DNA of 35,055 nt from NCBI GenBank assembly GCA_030826945.1, contig JAPQLC010000037.1, forward strand, positions 1 to 35,055, written 5' to 3'. Source of the DNA: Candidatus Thiobius zoothamnicola (GTDB lineage Bacteria > Pseudomonadota > Gammaproteobacteria > Chromatiales > Chromatiaceae). A program made the position numbers and the translations under genes. Positions 1-6,489 of this stretch are shown here, piece after piece. The number at the start of each line of letters is the position of its first letter. Position 1 is the first letter of the stretch. The notes under the pieces were generated by a model. The model saw only the letters and a program-made list of their open reading frames with translations, did not search any database and was not told the DNA's origin.

Positions 1-442
1 ATAATACTTTTGGGCGTAAAAGTTTACGAAAAGTTTTTTTCGTAATGCCCTGCAAGCCTTGTTTTTGCTTGGGTTGCCAATTCAGCGGGAATTGCTGCCT
101 GATACACTACCCAACGCGCGATCATTGAACCAGTGACGCCGGATGAGTTCAGGCTCACTCAATAAGTGATTTTAGTATGGGTATAGGCATTTTTAAATTT
201 TCTTTAAGTATCGCATTATGATAGGAAAGACTCAAGTTGCAAGTACACTTAATTATTAGAATTCCCCGAAATTAAATTTATTGACAATCTGGAATTTGTG
301 GTACTATTTATCTGCCTAATTTTTGTTTGGCGTTCCTGAAAGTGCAAAGGGAGTTGTGGACATAAATAAACTCACCTCCATATTCTGCGAATTCGCCTAA
401 CATTAGACATTATTTTCGAAGTAATAAAGGGATTTGTACTAT
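1..442. other. Intergenic leader of the AT-rich cluster
   Basis: No gene is supported in these 442 bases. A perfect 9-bp inverted repeat lies at 24-32 and 37-45, around a 4-nt loop, and is framed by GGGC at 12-15 and GCCC at 47-50. It could be a terminator of an upstream gene or the end of a mobile element. A 24-codon open stretch reads on the minus strand at roughly 90-165 but is too short to identify. A promoter candidate at 281-307 leaves a leader of about 130 nt before the first gene. Confidence 0.5.
281..307 (+). promoter_or_regulatory. Candidate sigma-70 promoter for the exporter cluster
   Basis: A perfect TTGACA -35 box lies at 281-286. A TACTAT -10 candidate (4 of 6 matches) follows at 302-307 after 15 bp, and TATTTA at 305-310 is an alternative with 18-bp spacing. 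The spacing or match is imperfect in either case. It is the best promoter-like sequence ahead of the five-gene cluster. Confidence 0.4.
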
Positions 443-1402
443 ATGCATATGCCGAGAAAATTATCAGATAGCGTAAGGATCAACATCCAAACCCTAGTCA
501 TTGCTTTTCTTTTTCTTATAGTATGCCTGACATGGGGTACAACATGGATTGGAATTAAACTGGCGATAGAAAGTATCCCACCGATCTTTGCATCCGGATT
601 GAGATTCCTCGTTGCTTTCCCGTTATTGTTATTAATCGCAAATCTCTTTCATTCGCCATTAACTTTTCCCAAAGGACAATTCGGTCTCTTTACCACAATA
701 ACCATTCTCTACTTCTCTCTTCCCTATTTGCTTATCAATATTGGAGAGCAATACGTATCTTCAGGACTGACGGCTCTCTTGTTTAGTGCAATGCCTGTTT
801 TCATTATTGTTTTTTCATATTTTCTACTGAGTCAGCGCACGACACTTGTTCAACTAAGTGGGATTATAATAGGGATTTTCGCATTAGCGATGATTCTCAT
901 CGAACAGGAAATCTATTTCTATTCCGATAGCACATTCGGTATATTTGCCGTACTTGTTGCCGCAGTTCTTCACGCATTCTGTTATGTTTTGGTAAAGAAG
1001 CGCGGTGCAGAAATTGACGTTATCACATTCAATGTGCTTCCTATGGGTATAGCCGGTGTTTTGTTGACAGTGACAGGTGTGGTTCTTGAAGATCCACAAT
1101 TTTCGGAATTTTCAGCAGCGTCAATGTGGGCTATTTTGTATCTTGGCCTAGTTGCTTCTGTATTGGGTTTCCTCGCCTATTTCTATCTTTTGAAACACAT
1201 GAGTCCCATCGTGTTATCTTTTGTGTTTGTGATCTTCCCTGTTGTCGCGCTAGTCATTTCAGGTGTGATTGAGAACATAACGTATTCACAGAAATTTTTC
1301 TTCTACTGCACGCTTATGCTGATTGGGTTTGCGCTCACGAAACTTCCACTCGCCATAGTCAGTCGATGGAGTTCATTAGCAACCAGAGATAAAAAACCGT
1401 GA
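443..1402 (+). CDS. EamA/DMT-superfamily transporter, probable metabolite exporter
   Basis: This is a 319-residue integral membrane protein of the drug/metabolite transporter (EamA) superfamily, whose members include amino acid and thiol-compound exporters such as RhtA and YdeD. About ten hydrophobic segments form two repeats. The first begins near residue 15 with a stretch ending in LTWGTTWIGIK, a typical EamA N-terminal signature, and the second starts around residue 155. The ATG at 443 is chosen because a purine-rich AAAGGGA at 426-432 precedes it; the frame is also open from a TTG at 434, and ATG 449 is possible. It is the first gene of a same-strand run with AlaX, a CysK-like enzyme, a serine-acetyltransferase-like enzyme and thioredoxin, so export of an amino acid made by that set is a reasonable inference. 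The family assignment is secure; the substrate is not known. Confidence 0.88.
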   Translation: MHMPRKLSDSVRINIQTLVIAFLFLIVCLTWGTTWIGIKLAIESIPPIFASGLRFLVAFPLLLLIANLFHSPLTFPKGQFGLFTTITILYFSLPYLLINIGEQYVSSGLTALLFSAMPVFIIVFSYFLLSQRTTLVQLSGIIIGIFALAMILIEQEIYFYSDSTFGIFAVLVAAVLHAFCYVLVKKRGAEIDVITFNVLPMGIAGVLLTVTGVVLEDPQFSEFSAASMWAILYLGLVASVLGFLAYFYLLKHMSPIVLSFVFVIFPVVALVISGVIENITYSQKFFFYCTLMLIGFALTKLPLAIVSRWSSLATRDKKP

Positions 1403-1447
1403 GTAGTATCTCTACAGCAATTCAATTAAAAAACATTGGGTCAAAAC

Positions 1448-2212
1448 ATGAGCCAGATTATGCGGCTATTTCCAACAGAAAGACTTTTCCTGAAAGATCA
1501 GTATCTAAGTGTTTGTTCAACAAAGATCGTTAAGGTAGACGGGGGGAAAGTTCAAACGGAAAGAACCGTAGCATATCCTGAAGGTGGTGGTCAGGAGGGT
1601 GACAAAGGAACCATTATCACCCAAACTGGAAAAGAATATAAATTCTTAGATACCCGGAAAGGGCCGGGACGTATGCTCTGCCTGAACGACTTTCCAACGA
1701 TTCAAGTTGATACGCCAATCTACCACATTCTTGATGAAGAGGACACATCTCTGGAAGTTGGCATGTCTGTTGAAATTAGAATTGATGTCGAGAGAAGGGA
1801 GCGACTTACATTGAGCCACAGTGCATCTCATTTGTTGTTACTTGCAGCCATTAGGATTATTCCAGAGGCGGCCACAAACCTGAAAGGTTGCCATATTGCT
1901 GAAGAATACGCGCGATTTGATTTCAACATCAGAAAGAGATTCACCGCCGAGTGCGTCGCTAATATTCAGAAGTCAGTTAACGAACAAGTATCAGAGAATA
2001 AAAAAATTCGCACATACCAACACAGGGATGAACCAGAAGCATGGTATTGGGAGATGGAGGGAGAAATAATTCCTTGTGGAGGCACACATATTCAAAGTAC
2101 GGAAGCAATAGGAAAGATACAAATAAAAAGAAAAAATATGGGGAAGGGGAAAGAGCGCTTGACAATACATCTCTTGGAACCACGAGTCGATACAACCAAG
2201 TATCATCCCTGA
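1448..2212 (+). CDS. AlaX-type stand-alone tRNA-editing protein
   Basis: This 254-residue protein resembles the editing half of alanyl-tRNA synthetase without the synthetase, the AlaX family, which hydrolyses mischarged aminoacyl-tRNA (classically Ser- or Gly-tRNA-Ala). A glycine-rich YPEGGGQ stretch near residue 45 belongs to the N-terminal domain. The zinc/catalytic motifs are intact: HSASH (HxxxH) near residue 125 and CGGTH (CxxxH) near residue 213. Size and the N-terminal domain fit the medium AlaX-M form. ATG 1448 is taken as the start; a TTG at 1436 and an ATG at 1460 are in frame, and no strong ribosome binding site decides. Its place between an exporter and a cysteine-synthase-like gene is unusual. 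I infer that it may clear tRNA charged with the amino acid made by this cluster, but ordinary proofreading cannot be excluded. Confidence 0.88.
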   Translation: MSQIMRLFPTERLFLKDQYLSVCSTKIVKVDGGKVQTERTVAYPEGGGQEGDKGTIITQTGKEYKFLDTRKGPGRMLCLNDFPTIQVDTPIYHILDEEDTSLEVGMSVEIRIDVERRERLTLSHSASHLLLLAAIRIIPEAATNLKGCHIAEEYARFDFNIRKRFTAECVANIQKSVNEQVSENKKIRTYQHRDEPEAWYWEMEGEIIPCGGTHIQSTEAIGKIQIKRKNMGKGKERLTIHLLEPRVDTTKYHP

Positions 2213-2228
2213 AAAGATATTTGAAATA

Positions 2229-3146
2229 GTGCCAGAAACTAAAATGTATTGTGAAACACCTTTATTGGAAATTTCGATTAACCACAACGGATGGGGTAGT
2301 TTGTTTGTAAAACTGGAACTTTTACATCCTCTTGGTTCACACAAGGCTCGTACGGTAACCGGGATTCTTGATGACTACGAGCAACATGGAAAGCTTGAAC
2401 GAGGTTCGGGGCGGATAATTGCCGATTCATCCGGCGGGAATCTTGCCAAAGCAATGGCAATAGAGGCTAAATATAGAGGGTATCGTGCATTTGCGTGTAT
2501 AGAAAGATCTTATTCCGAGGAGAAAAGAGCATTATTCCGCGCACTGGGTGGCACAACAATACCACAATTAGACAAACTAACCGCATTTGAGTCAATTCAG
2601 GAATGGTTGGCAGACACCGATGAATCTCCAATTTACCTTAACCAGTTCAATAATACGTCGAATATGAATGCACATAAATATCGAACCGGCGGGGAATGTC
2701 TTTATCAAATTCAGGAAAAGAAGAAAGGACAACTAGGTTCTTTGGCATTAATCGGAGGGCTGGGTAGCGGGGCAAGTTTAATTGGTGTGGGAGCGGCTTT
2801 ACAAGAGAAACTTGAACCAGACGATTTGGAAATTATCGCAGTGCAACCAGATGGTTGTGACTATGAAAATGATGTGTTTGTGACACATTCCATACAAGGT
2901 ATCGGTCTAAGCCGCACCCGATTTCAAAAGTTGTTCCCGGATATGATTGACCGTTATATCTCAATAAAACCAGAGCATGTAAACAAGGGGCAGGACTGGC
3001 TCTTCCGTAAGTCAAAAGTTTTCACCGGTTATTCTACAGGTGCAAACATTTACGCGGCTTTGACGGTAGTTGAAGAGAAAGCCCCTTGGCCGAATGCAGA
3101 TATGCTGACATTTGCTTACGACAGCGGTATTGATTATCTGAAATGA
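2229..3146 (+). CDS. CysK-like PLP-dependent beta-replacement enzyme
   Basis: This is a fold-type II PLP enzyme of the cysteine synthase/CBS family, 305 residues. The PLP lysine is in GSHKAR (residues 36-41), where CysK has GS(V)KDR. The Asn loop that binds the substrate carboxylate reads SSGGNLA in place of TSGNTG. The phosphate-binding loop is GGLGSGASL, and QGIG and YSTGAN match the C-terminal QGIG and SSGAA motifs. The scaffold is therefore complete, but the substrate-loop residues depart from canonical CysK. That favours a related reaction: beta-replacement of O-acetyl- or O-phosphoserine with a nucleophile other than sulfide, as in SbnA or DcsD. The GTG at 2229 is the only standard start near the N-terminus apart from ATG 2244. 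Reading upstream in frame gives a plausible IPEKIFEIV extension, but it has no start codon. AlaX ends 16 nt before and the serine-acetyltransferase-like gene follows. Confidence 0.85.
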   Translation: MPETKMYCETPLLEISINHNGWGSLFVKLELLHPLGSHKARTVTGILDDYEQHGKLERGSGRIIADSSGGNLAKAMAIEAKYRGYRAFACIERSYSEEKRALFRALGGTTIPQLDKLTAFESIQEWLADTDESPIYLNQFNNTSNMNAHKYRTGGECLYQIQEKKKGQLGSLALIGGLGSGASLIGVGAALQEKLEPDDLEIIAVQPDGCDYENDVFVTHSIQGIGLSRTRFQKLFPDMIDRYISIKPEHVNKGQDWLFRKSKVFTGYSTGANIYAALTVVEEKAPWPNADMLTFAYDSGIDYLK

Positions 3147-3247
3147 GAAAGATTCATTTCATTACTAATGATGAAAAATACATGGGTATCCGCTTAAACC
3201 AAGTACGGTACTTTTTAAGTATTATCTGCATGGAAAGTTGTGTCTAA
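3143..3247 (+). CDS. 34-residue ORF overlapping the PLP gene (ATGA)
   Basis: An ATG at 3143 overlaps the TGA of the PLP-enzyme gene as ATGA, the usual geometry of translational coupling, and opens 34 codons ending in TAA at 3245-3247. The start reads MRKIHFITNDEKYMG and the rest is mildly hydrophobic. I recognise no family. It could be a real small protein, or the stub of a larger gene whose remainder was lost, because the next 120 bases are stop-rich in all forward frames. The only support is the overlap and its position inside the operon. Confidence 0.35.
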   Translation: MRKIHFITNDEKYMGIRLNQVRYFLSIICMESCV

Positions 3248-3366
3248 TCGCTAAAAATCAATCTTTCCGACCACATCCCTGACTAAAGTGGATAATATCT
3301 ATTATTTATCGTTAAGTAAAAGTTCATGTAATTATGAAAAACCATGAACTTCAAGGAAGTTGTAGA

Positions 3367-4353
3367 ATGGCTCAAATAACCATAGATGATACTATTGATG
3401 ACGAACTCGGAAGAATTAACGAATTTCCGAAATATATATGGAAAAATGAATGGGGTCAGGAACGAGAAGTACTAATCAATTTGGCAAAACAGGATCTTGA
3501 GGCTTATGAATGCAGAGATCCTGCGTCACATGGGCAACATGAGAAAATACAAACTTCTTATCCGTCTTACTTGGCTGTTATGCGGTATCGAATCGGGTCT
3601 TTTTTATTGCAGTCAAATTACTTCAAAGATAGATATTCCTGTGCCCGGATACAAATAGCTGTTCAGAATCTATCTGCAAAATCGCGCATAGAGGCCGGAA
3701 TTGAGATTCACCCAGCTGCGATCATTGGAAAACGATTTGTAATTGACCACGGATGGGGAACTGTCATTGGAGAGACCACCATCATCGGCGATGACTGTTA
3801 CATTCTGGGGTGTGTAACACTGGGTGCGACAGGAATTGCTAACAACCCGAATGGGAAGCGTCATCCAACATTGGGCAATCGGGTACAGATTGGCGCTCAT
3901 GTTCGTGTTTTTGGTAACGTCACAATTGGTGATGATGTATTTATCAGTCCTTATGCAATTATAACGAAGGACGTGCCCAAGAATATGAGAGTGTCCCTAG
4001 TGAATCAGCTACAACACAATAATGGCTCAGTGAATAGGAGTGGAAATGTACTAAAGCTGCTTGGTGTGGTGAGAGTTGGTGATGAGATTTACATTCAGTG
4101 CAACGAACTGAAAGAACCTACTGCTCATATCACCAGCAACCAAGGGACGGAACTGGTAGAACTAACAGTACGGCCTCACACAGAGGACTCGAAAGTACTG
4201 ATGGCAAAACTTGATCTTGCAATTGTAGCTATGCTCTGCGACAAATATGGCGTTGTGAATCTGAGAATATCTGATGGAGAGTCTCAGGTAGAAGTACAGA
4301 ATATCAAGCCTTTGATTAACGACACATGCCTGAGAGCAGAACATGCCAGATAG
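3367..4353 (+). CDS. Serine O-acetyltransferase-like protein with extra C-terminal domain
   Basis: This is a 328-residue left-handed beta-helix acyltransferase of the CysE/EpsC family, which transfers acetyl from acetyl-CoA to serine. Diagnostic stretches are IEIHPAAIIG, then DHGWGTVIGET carrying the catalytic His, RHPTLGNRVQIGA, and IITKDVP at the end of the hexapeptide repeats (about residue 210). The N-terminal helical part is short. About 115 residues follow the helix that normal serine acetyltransferases lack; I do not recognise this extension. ATG 3367 is preferred because AAGGAAG at 3353-3359 sits 7 nt upstream; ATG 3334 in the same frame would add 11 residues. It would supply O-acetylserine to the neighbouring CysK-like enzyme. 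The 3' end overlaps the thioredoxin gene by 11 nt, implying coupling. Confidence 0.85.
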   Translation: MAQITIDDTIDDELGRINEFPKYIWKNEWGQEREVLINLAKQDLEAYECRDPASHGQHEKIQTSYPSYLAVMRYRIGSFLLQSNYFKDRYSCARIQIAVQNLSAKSRIEAGIEIHPAAIIGKRFVIDHGWGTVIGETTIIGDDCYILGCVTLGATGIANNPNGKRHPTLGNRVQIGAHVRVFGNVTIGDDVFISPYAIITKDVPKNMRVSLVNQLQHNNGSVNRSGNVLKLLGVVRVGDEIYIQCNELKEPTAHITSNQGTELVELTVRPHTEDSKVLMAKLDLAIVAMLCDKYGVVNLRISDGESQVEVQNIKPLINDTCLRAEHAR

Positions 4354-4696
4354 TTTCGATGTTAATCTTGAGGATTTTGAACAGCGAGTATTGAACGTCT
4401 CACACCGATTGCCTGTGGTGGTGGATTTTTGGGCCGATTGGTGCGCACCATGTCGTGCGATTACACCCGCTCTTGCGAAGGTGGCTGATGACTTTGATGG
4501 TGTGATACGAATTGCTAAAGTCGAGATTGATCATGAAGAGAATATGAAATTGGCTGGACGGTATCAATTGCGCGGCTTCCCAACACTGATCCTATTCAGT
4601 AAAAGTCGCGAGCTGGGACGTTTCTCCGGCGCGCGCTCAGCACACTGGATCGCTGACTGGTTGTCCCGGAATCTGTCAGATGATGAGGGGGAATAA
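4343..4696 (+). CDS. Thioredoxin (WCAPC active site)
   Basis: This is a 117-residue single-domain thioredoxin. The redox motif reads FWADWCAPC around residues 30-38, with both cysteines present and Ala in place of the usual Gly. The cis-proline loop reads GFPTL near residue 79. There is no signal peptide, so it should act in the cytoplasm as a disulfide reductase or redox partner. The start overlaps the end of the acetyltransferase-like gene by 11 nt and is the last gene of the AT-rich cluster. The stop codon is followed within 2 nt by the right-end sequence of an IS200 element, whose hairpin could also end transcription. The active-site variant resembles the N-terminal domain of CnoX-type proteins, but no TPR tail is present. 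Confidence 0.93.
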   Translation: MPDSFDVNLEDFEQRVLNVSHRLPVVVDFWADWCAPCRAITPALAKVADDFDGVIRIAKVEIDHEENMKLAGRYQLRGFPTLILFSKSRELGRFSGARSAHWIADWLSRNLSDDEGE

Positions 4697-4697
4697 A

Positions 4698-5165
4698 CTA
4701 CCCCGCCGCAAGCGGACGGGGTATTAAGAGTGCCAATTGGCGATCTTCGTGCAGTTTCGAGTATTCATTACCTTGATCCTCCACATATCTGCCAATCATT
4801 TCTTCATCTCCATGTTTCCCTACTGTGCTTGCGAAATACCCATCTGTCCAGAATTCACCGCCCCATAATTGCTTCTTTATCTGAGGACAACGCTTGAAAA
4901 TCTCTCTTGCTGTTAGACTTTTCACCCTTGTGACAATCTTCGTCACGCTATACACCGGGACTGATTGCACCAAAAAATGAACATGATCCTTGTCCGTACC
5001 AATCTCTATAAACTTGAGCTGATACCTCTTTTCGAGGTCTCAGCAAATCTCCTTCAACACCTCATCAACTTGTTCGTCGAACACTGCACGCTTGTACTTT
5101 GCAGGAAACACCAAGTGATACATTAGTACCGTAACATTATGATTTTTATGGATATAGTCACTCAC
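4698..5165 (-). pseudogene. tnpA: IS200 TnpA Y1 transposase with in-frame TGA
   Basis: The 155-codon frame starts at GTG 5163-5165 (SDYIHKNHNVTV follows) and matches IS200-type TnpA throughout. It has the HVH metal-binding pair of the HUH fold and the catalytic tyrosine in NEYSKLH near the C-terminus. Codon 42 is TGA (plus strand TCA at 5040-5042), splitting the frame into a 41-codon N-terminal part and a C-terminal part that contains all catalytic residues. The protein runs about ten residues past the usual QLTLF-like end into the right-end hairpin. Unless TGA is read through or the C-terminal part re-initiates, it is inactive. It could still be mobilised in trans by an intact copy. Confidence 0.88.
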
Positions 5166-5195
5166 CGCATCATTTTACGCCGCAAGCGGCGGGGA
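4698..5195 (-). mobile_element. IS200/IS605-family insertion sequence
   Basis: An element of about 0.5 kb with a Y1 transposase on the minus strand and a subterminal imperfect palindrome at each end, as expected for IS200. The right-end hairpin is 4701-4721 (CCCCG and CCGC, loop AA, GCGG, a bulged A, CGGGG). The left-end hairpin is 5178-5191 (CGCCGC, AA, GCGGCG). TTAC at 5175-5178 abuts the left hairpin. There are no terminal inverted repeats or target duplications, also as expected. It sits inside or beside an IS30 relic, whose reading frame runs into the left end. Confidence 0.88.
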
Positions 5196-5345
5196 ATTGA
5201 ACCCGAAGAATAGCTGGTTTATGGCCTTATGCCCAAGGCATTTCCGGGGTCGGTTATTGAGTTGATCCATGATGCACTGAATTATGATTAGGCCGTTCAT
5301 GTTTTCGTTGAGCCACCGCTCCCGAAACCAGTGGACTGCATAGAT
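5175..5345 (-). pseudogene. IS30-family transposase C-terminal relic
   Basis: The minus strand reads RWLNENMNGL, then LNNRPRKCLG and FFGFNSPP, the C-terminal end of IS30-family transposases. The usual stretch of about 18 residues between NGLI and the LNNRP block is missing, so there is an internal deletion. The frame runs into the left end of the IS200 element, suggesting IS200 landed in this relic. Confidence 0.75.
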
Positions 5346-5462
5346 TCTGGCGCTATAAGCCGTCTGACTGCGCCTGAGAGCAAGTTCCCGGGCTTGCTTA
5401 GGCCCAGTCCCCGCCAGCCACGGTTACGCCTGAACTTCATGGGCATTTATGGATTGGAATAA

Positions 5463-5540
5463 ACTGCAAGTCATAATCAAATAGAGATAGCCCAGATACT
5501 TGGGCGGCGCAAATCCACCATCCGTCAGGAGTTCGTCTTC
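5463..5540 (+). pseudogene. IS30-like helix-turn-helix relic
   Basis: The plus strand reads NQIEIAQILGRRKSTIRQEF, close to the N-terminal helix-turn-helix of IS30 transposases (Q-EIA--LG--KSTISRE). A TAA at 5460-5462 precedes it and nothing recognisable follows. It is in the opposite orientation to the C-terminal relic at 5175-5345, so the two come from different copies or an inversion. Confidence 0.5.
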
Positions 5541-6146
5541 AAGAAGCCTGTTTCCTTTGCTCAAAAATCGACTTAAACGAGGCATTGGACTTGAGATAAC
5601 CAACTCGCCCCGGCAGTAATTTCAATTTCTCGTAAGGTATCATCATGGCTTTGTAAAGGTAAGTTTTTTGCCTTTGTTTTCTATTTTTGGCACAGGAAAG
5701 AAACAAGGGCAGTGAAAATTGAGAGAGGGATTGAAGTGCACTTGATGGAATGCGTTGAGTTTGGGTGCCCAATAGCCGAGGATATGGCCGTAGCCAAAAT
5801 GCTTACGGATAATGTCACCATTCTTGGGTTCGGCTAAAGCATTGTCGTTGGAATGGTGTGGCCGGGATTTAATCATGTCGATATGGAATTTTTGTCGGAG
5901 TTTGGCGACTTTTCGGCTGATGTATTCCGAACCGTTATCAGCGAGGAAGCCTGGGGTGACGAGAGGAATGAAGTAAAGTGCGGCTTCATCAAGGAATGGC
6001 GCAGCCAGTACCCGATGACAGTACTGTGCCGGGTTATGTAGGTTAGTCCAAGCGTTTACGACGACTAGCGTGGACATGGTGGCGAAGCGGAAGAAACAAT
6101 TTGTGCTGCCCCTGACACAGCTAGCATCAAACCGATTTATACACAA
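5539..6146 (-). pseudogene. Frameshifted DDE integrase-type transposase
   Basis: The first frame (6146 down to about 5640) contains RFATMSTLVVV, TNLHNPAQYCHRVLA, FLADNGSEYIS and SRPHHSNDNALAE, an rve-type integrase core with the DNG aspartate and a downstream glutamate. The family tail, MIPYEKLK and PGRVGYLK, is in a different frame (5539-5772), so an indel lies near 5640-5665. The N-terminal helix-turn-helix region is missing and the C-terminus ends abruptly at 5539. It is clearly a dead copy. Family assignment is to integrase-core transposases in general. Confidence 0.82.
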
Positions 6147-6489
6147 TATTCTCTATGCCAATAGCATTTGGGTAATCAGGCGGATTGACCTATCCAGATT
6201 GTCACAAAAAAACATAACTATCTGATTTTTCTATATTTTTTAAAATGTACAATTTCTTTTCAAATTAACAAGAAGCCACTGATACAGCGGCCTGACGACC
6301 AATACACAGGCTTTTTCCCCAGAGTTATCCACAGGAGTTGTGGATAATTGGTTAAGTCATTGTTTTTCATCATAACCGCGTCTTGTACACGGCCCACTCT
6401 TCAATAAAGCCTGGATATGATGACCTATCATCCCCAATACCGATAAACATTAGCCACCGCCCAAAAACCTGCTGGCGAATCAGCACCCC
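6147..6489. other. AT-rich intergenic region upstream of priA
   Basis: No gene is seen in these 343 bases. Bases 6205-6270 are strongly AT-rich, and 6325-6347 carries two inverted DnaA boxes. The region lies between transposase debris and priA and should contain the priA promoter. I see no clear -35/-10 pair. Confidence 0.5.
6325..6347. promoter_or_regulatory. Two inverted consensus DnaA boxes
   Basis: TTATCCACA at 6325-6333 and TGTGGATAA at 6339-6347 are both perfect matches to the DnaA box consensus, arranged as an inverted pair 5 bp apart. An AT-rich stretch lies about 60-120 bp to the left. They lie 142 bp upstream of priA, so DnaA control of priA is one reading; a replication-related site is another. 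Confidence 0.7.

Noticed and set aside
6205..6347. Chromosomal origin (oriC)
   Set aside because: Only two DnaA boxes, and none of the usual neighbours (dnaA, dnaN, rpmH, mnmG) are present; kept only as a regulatory site.
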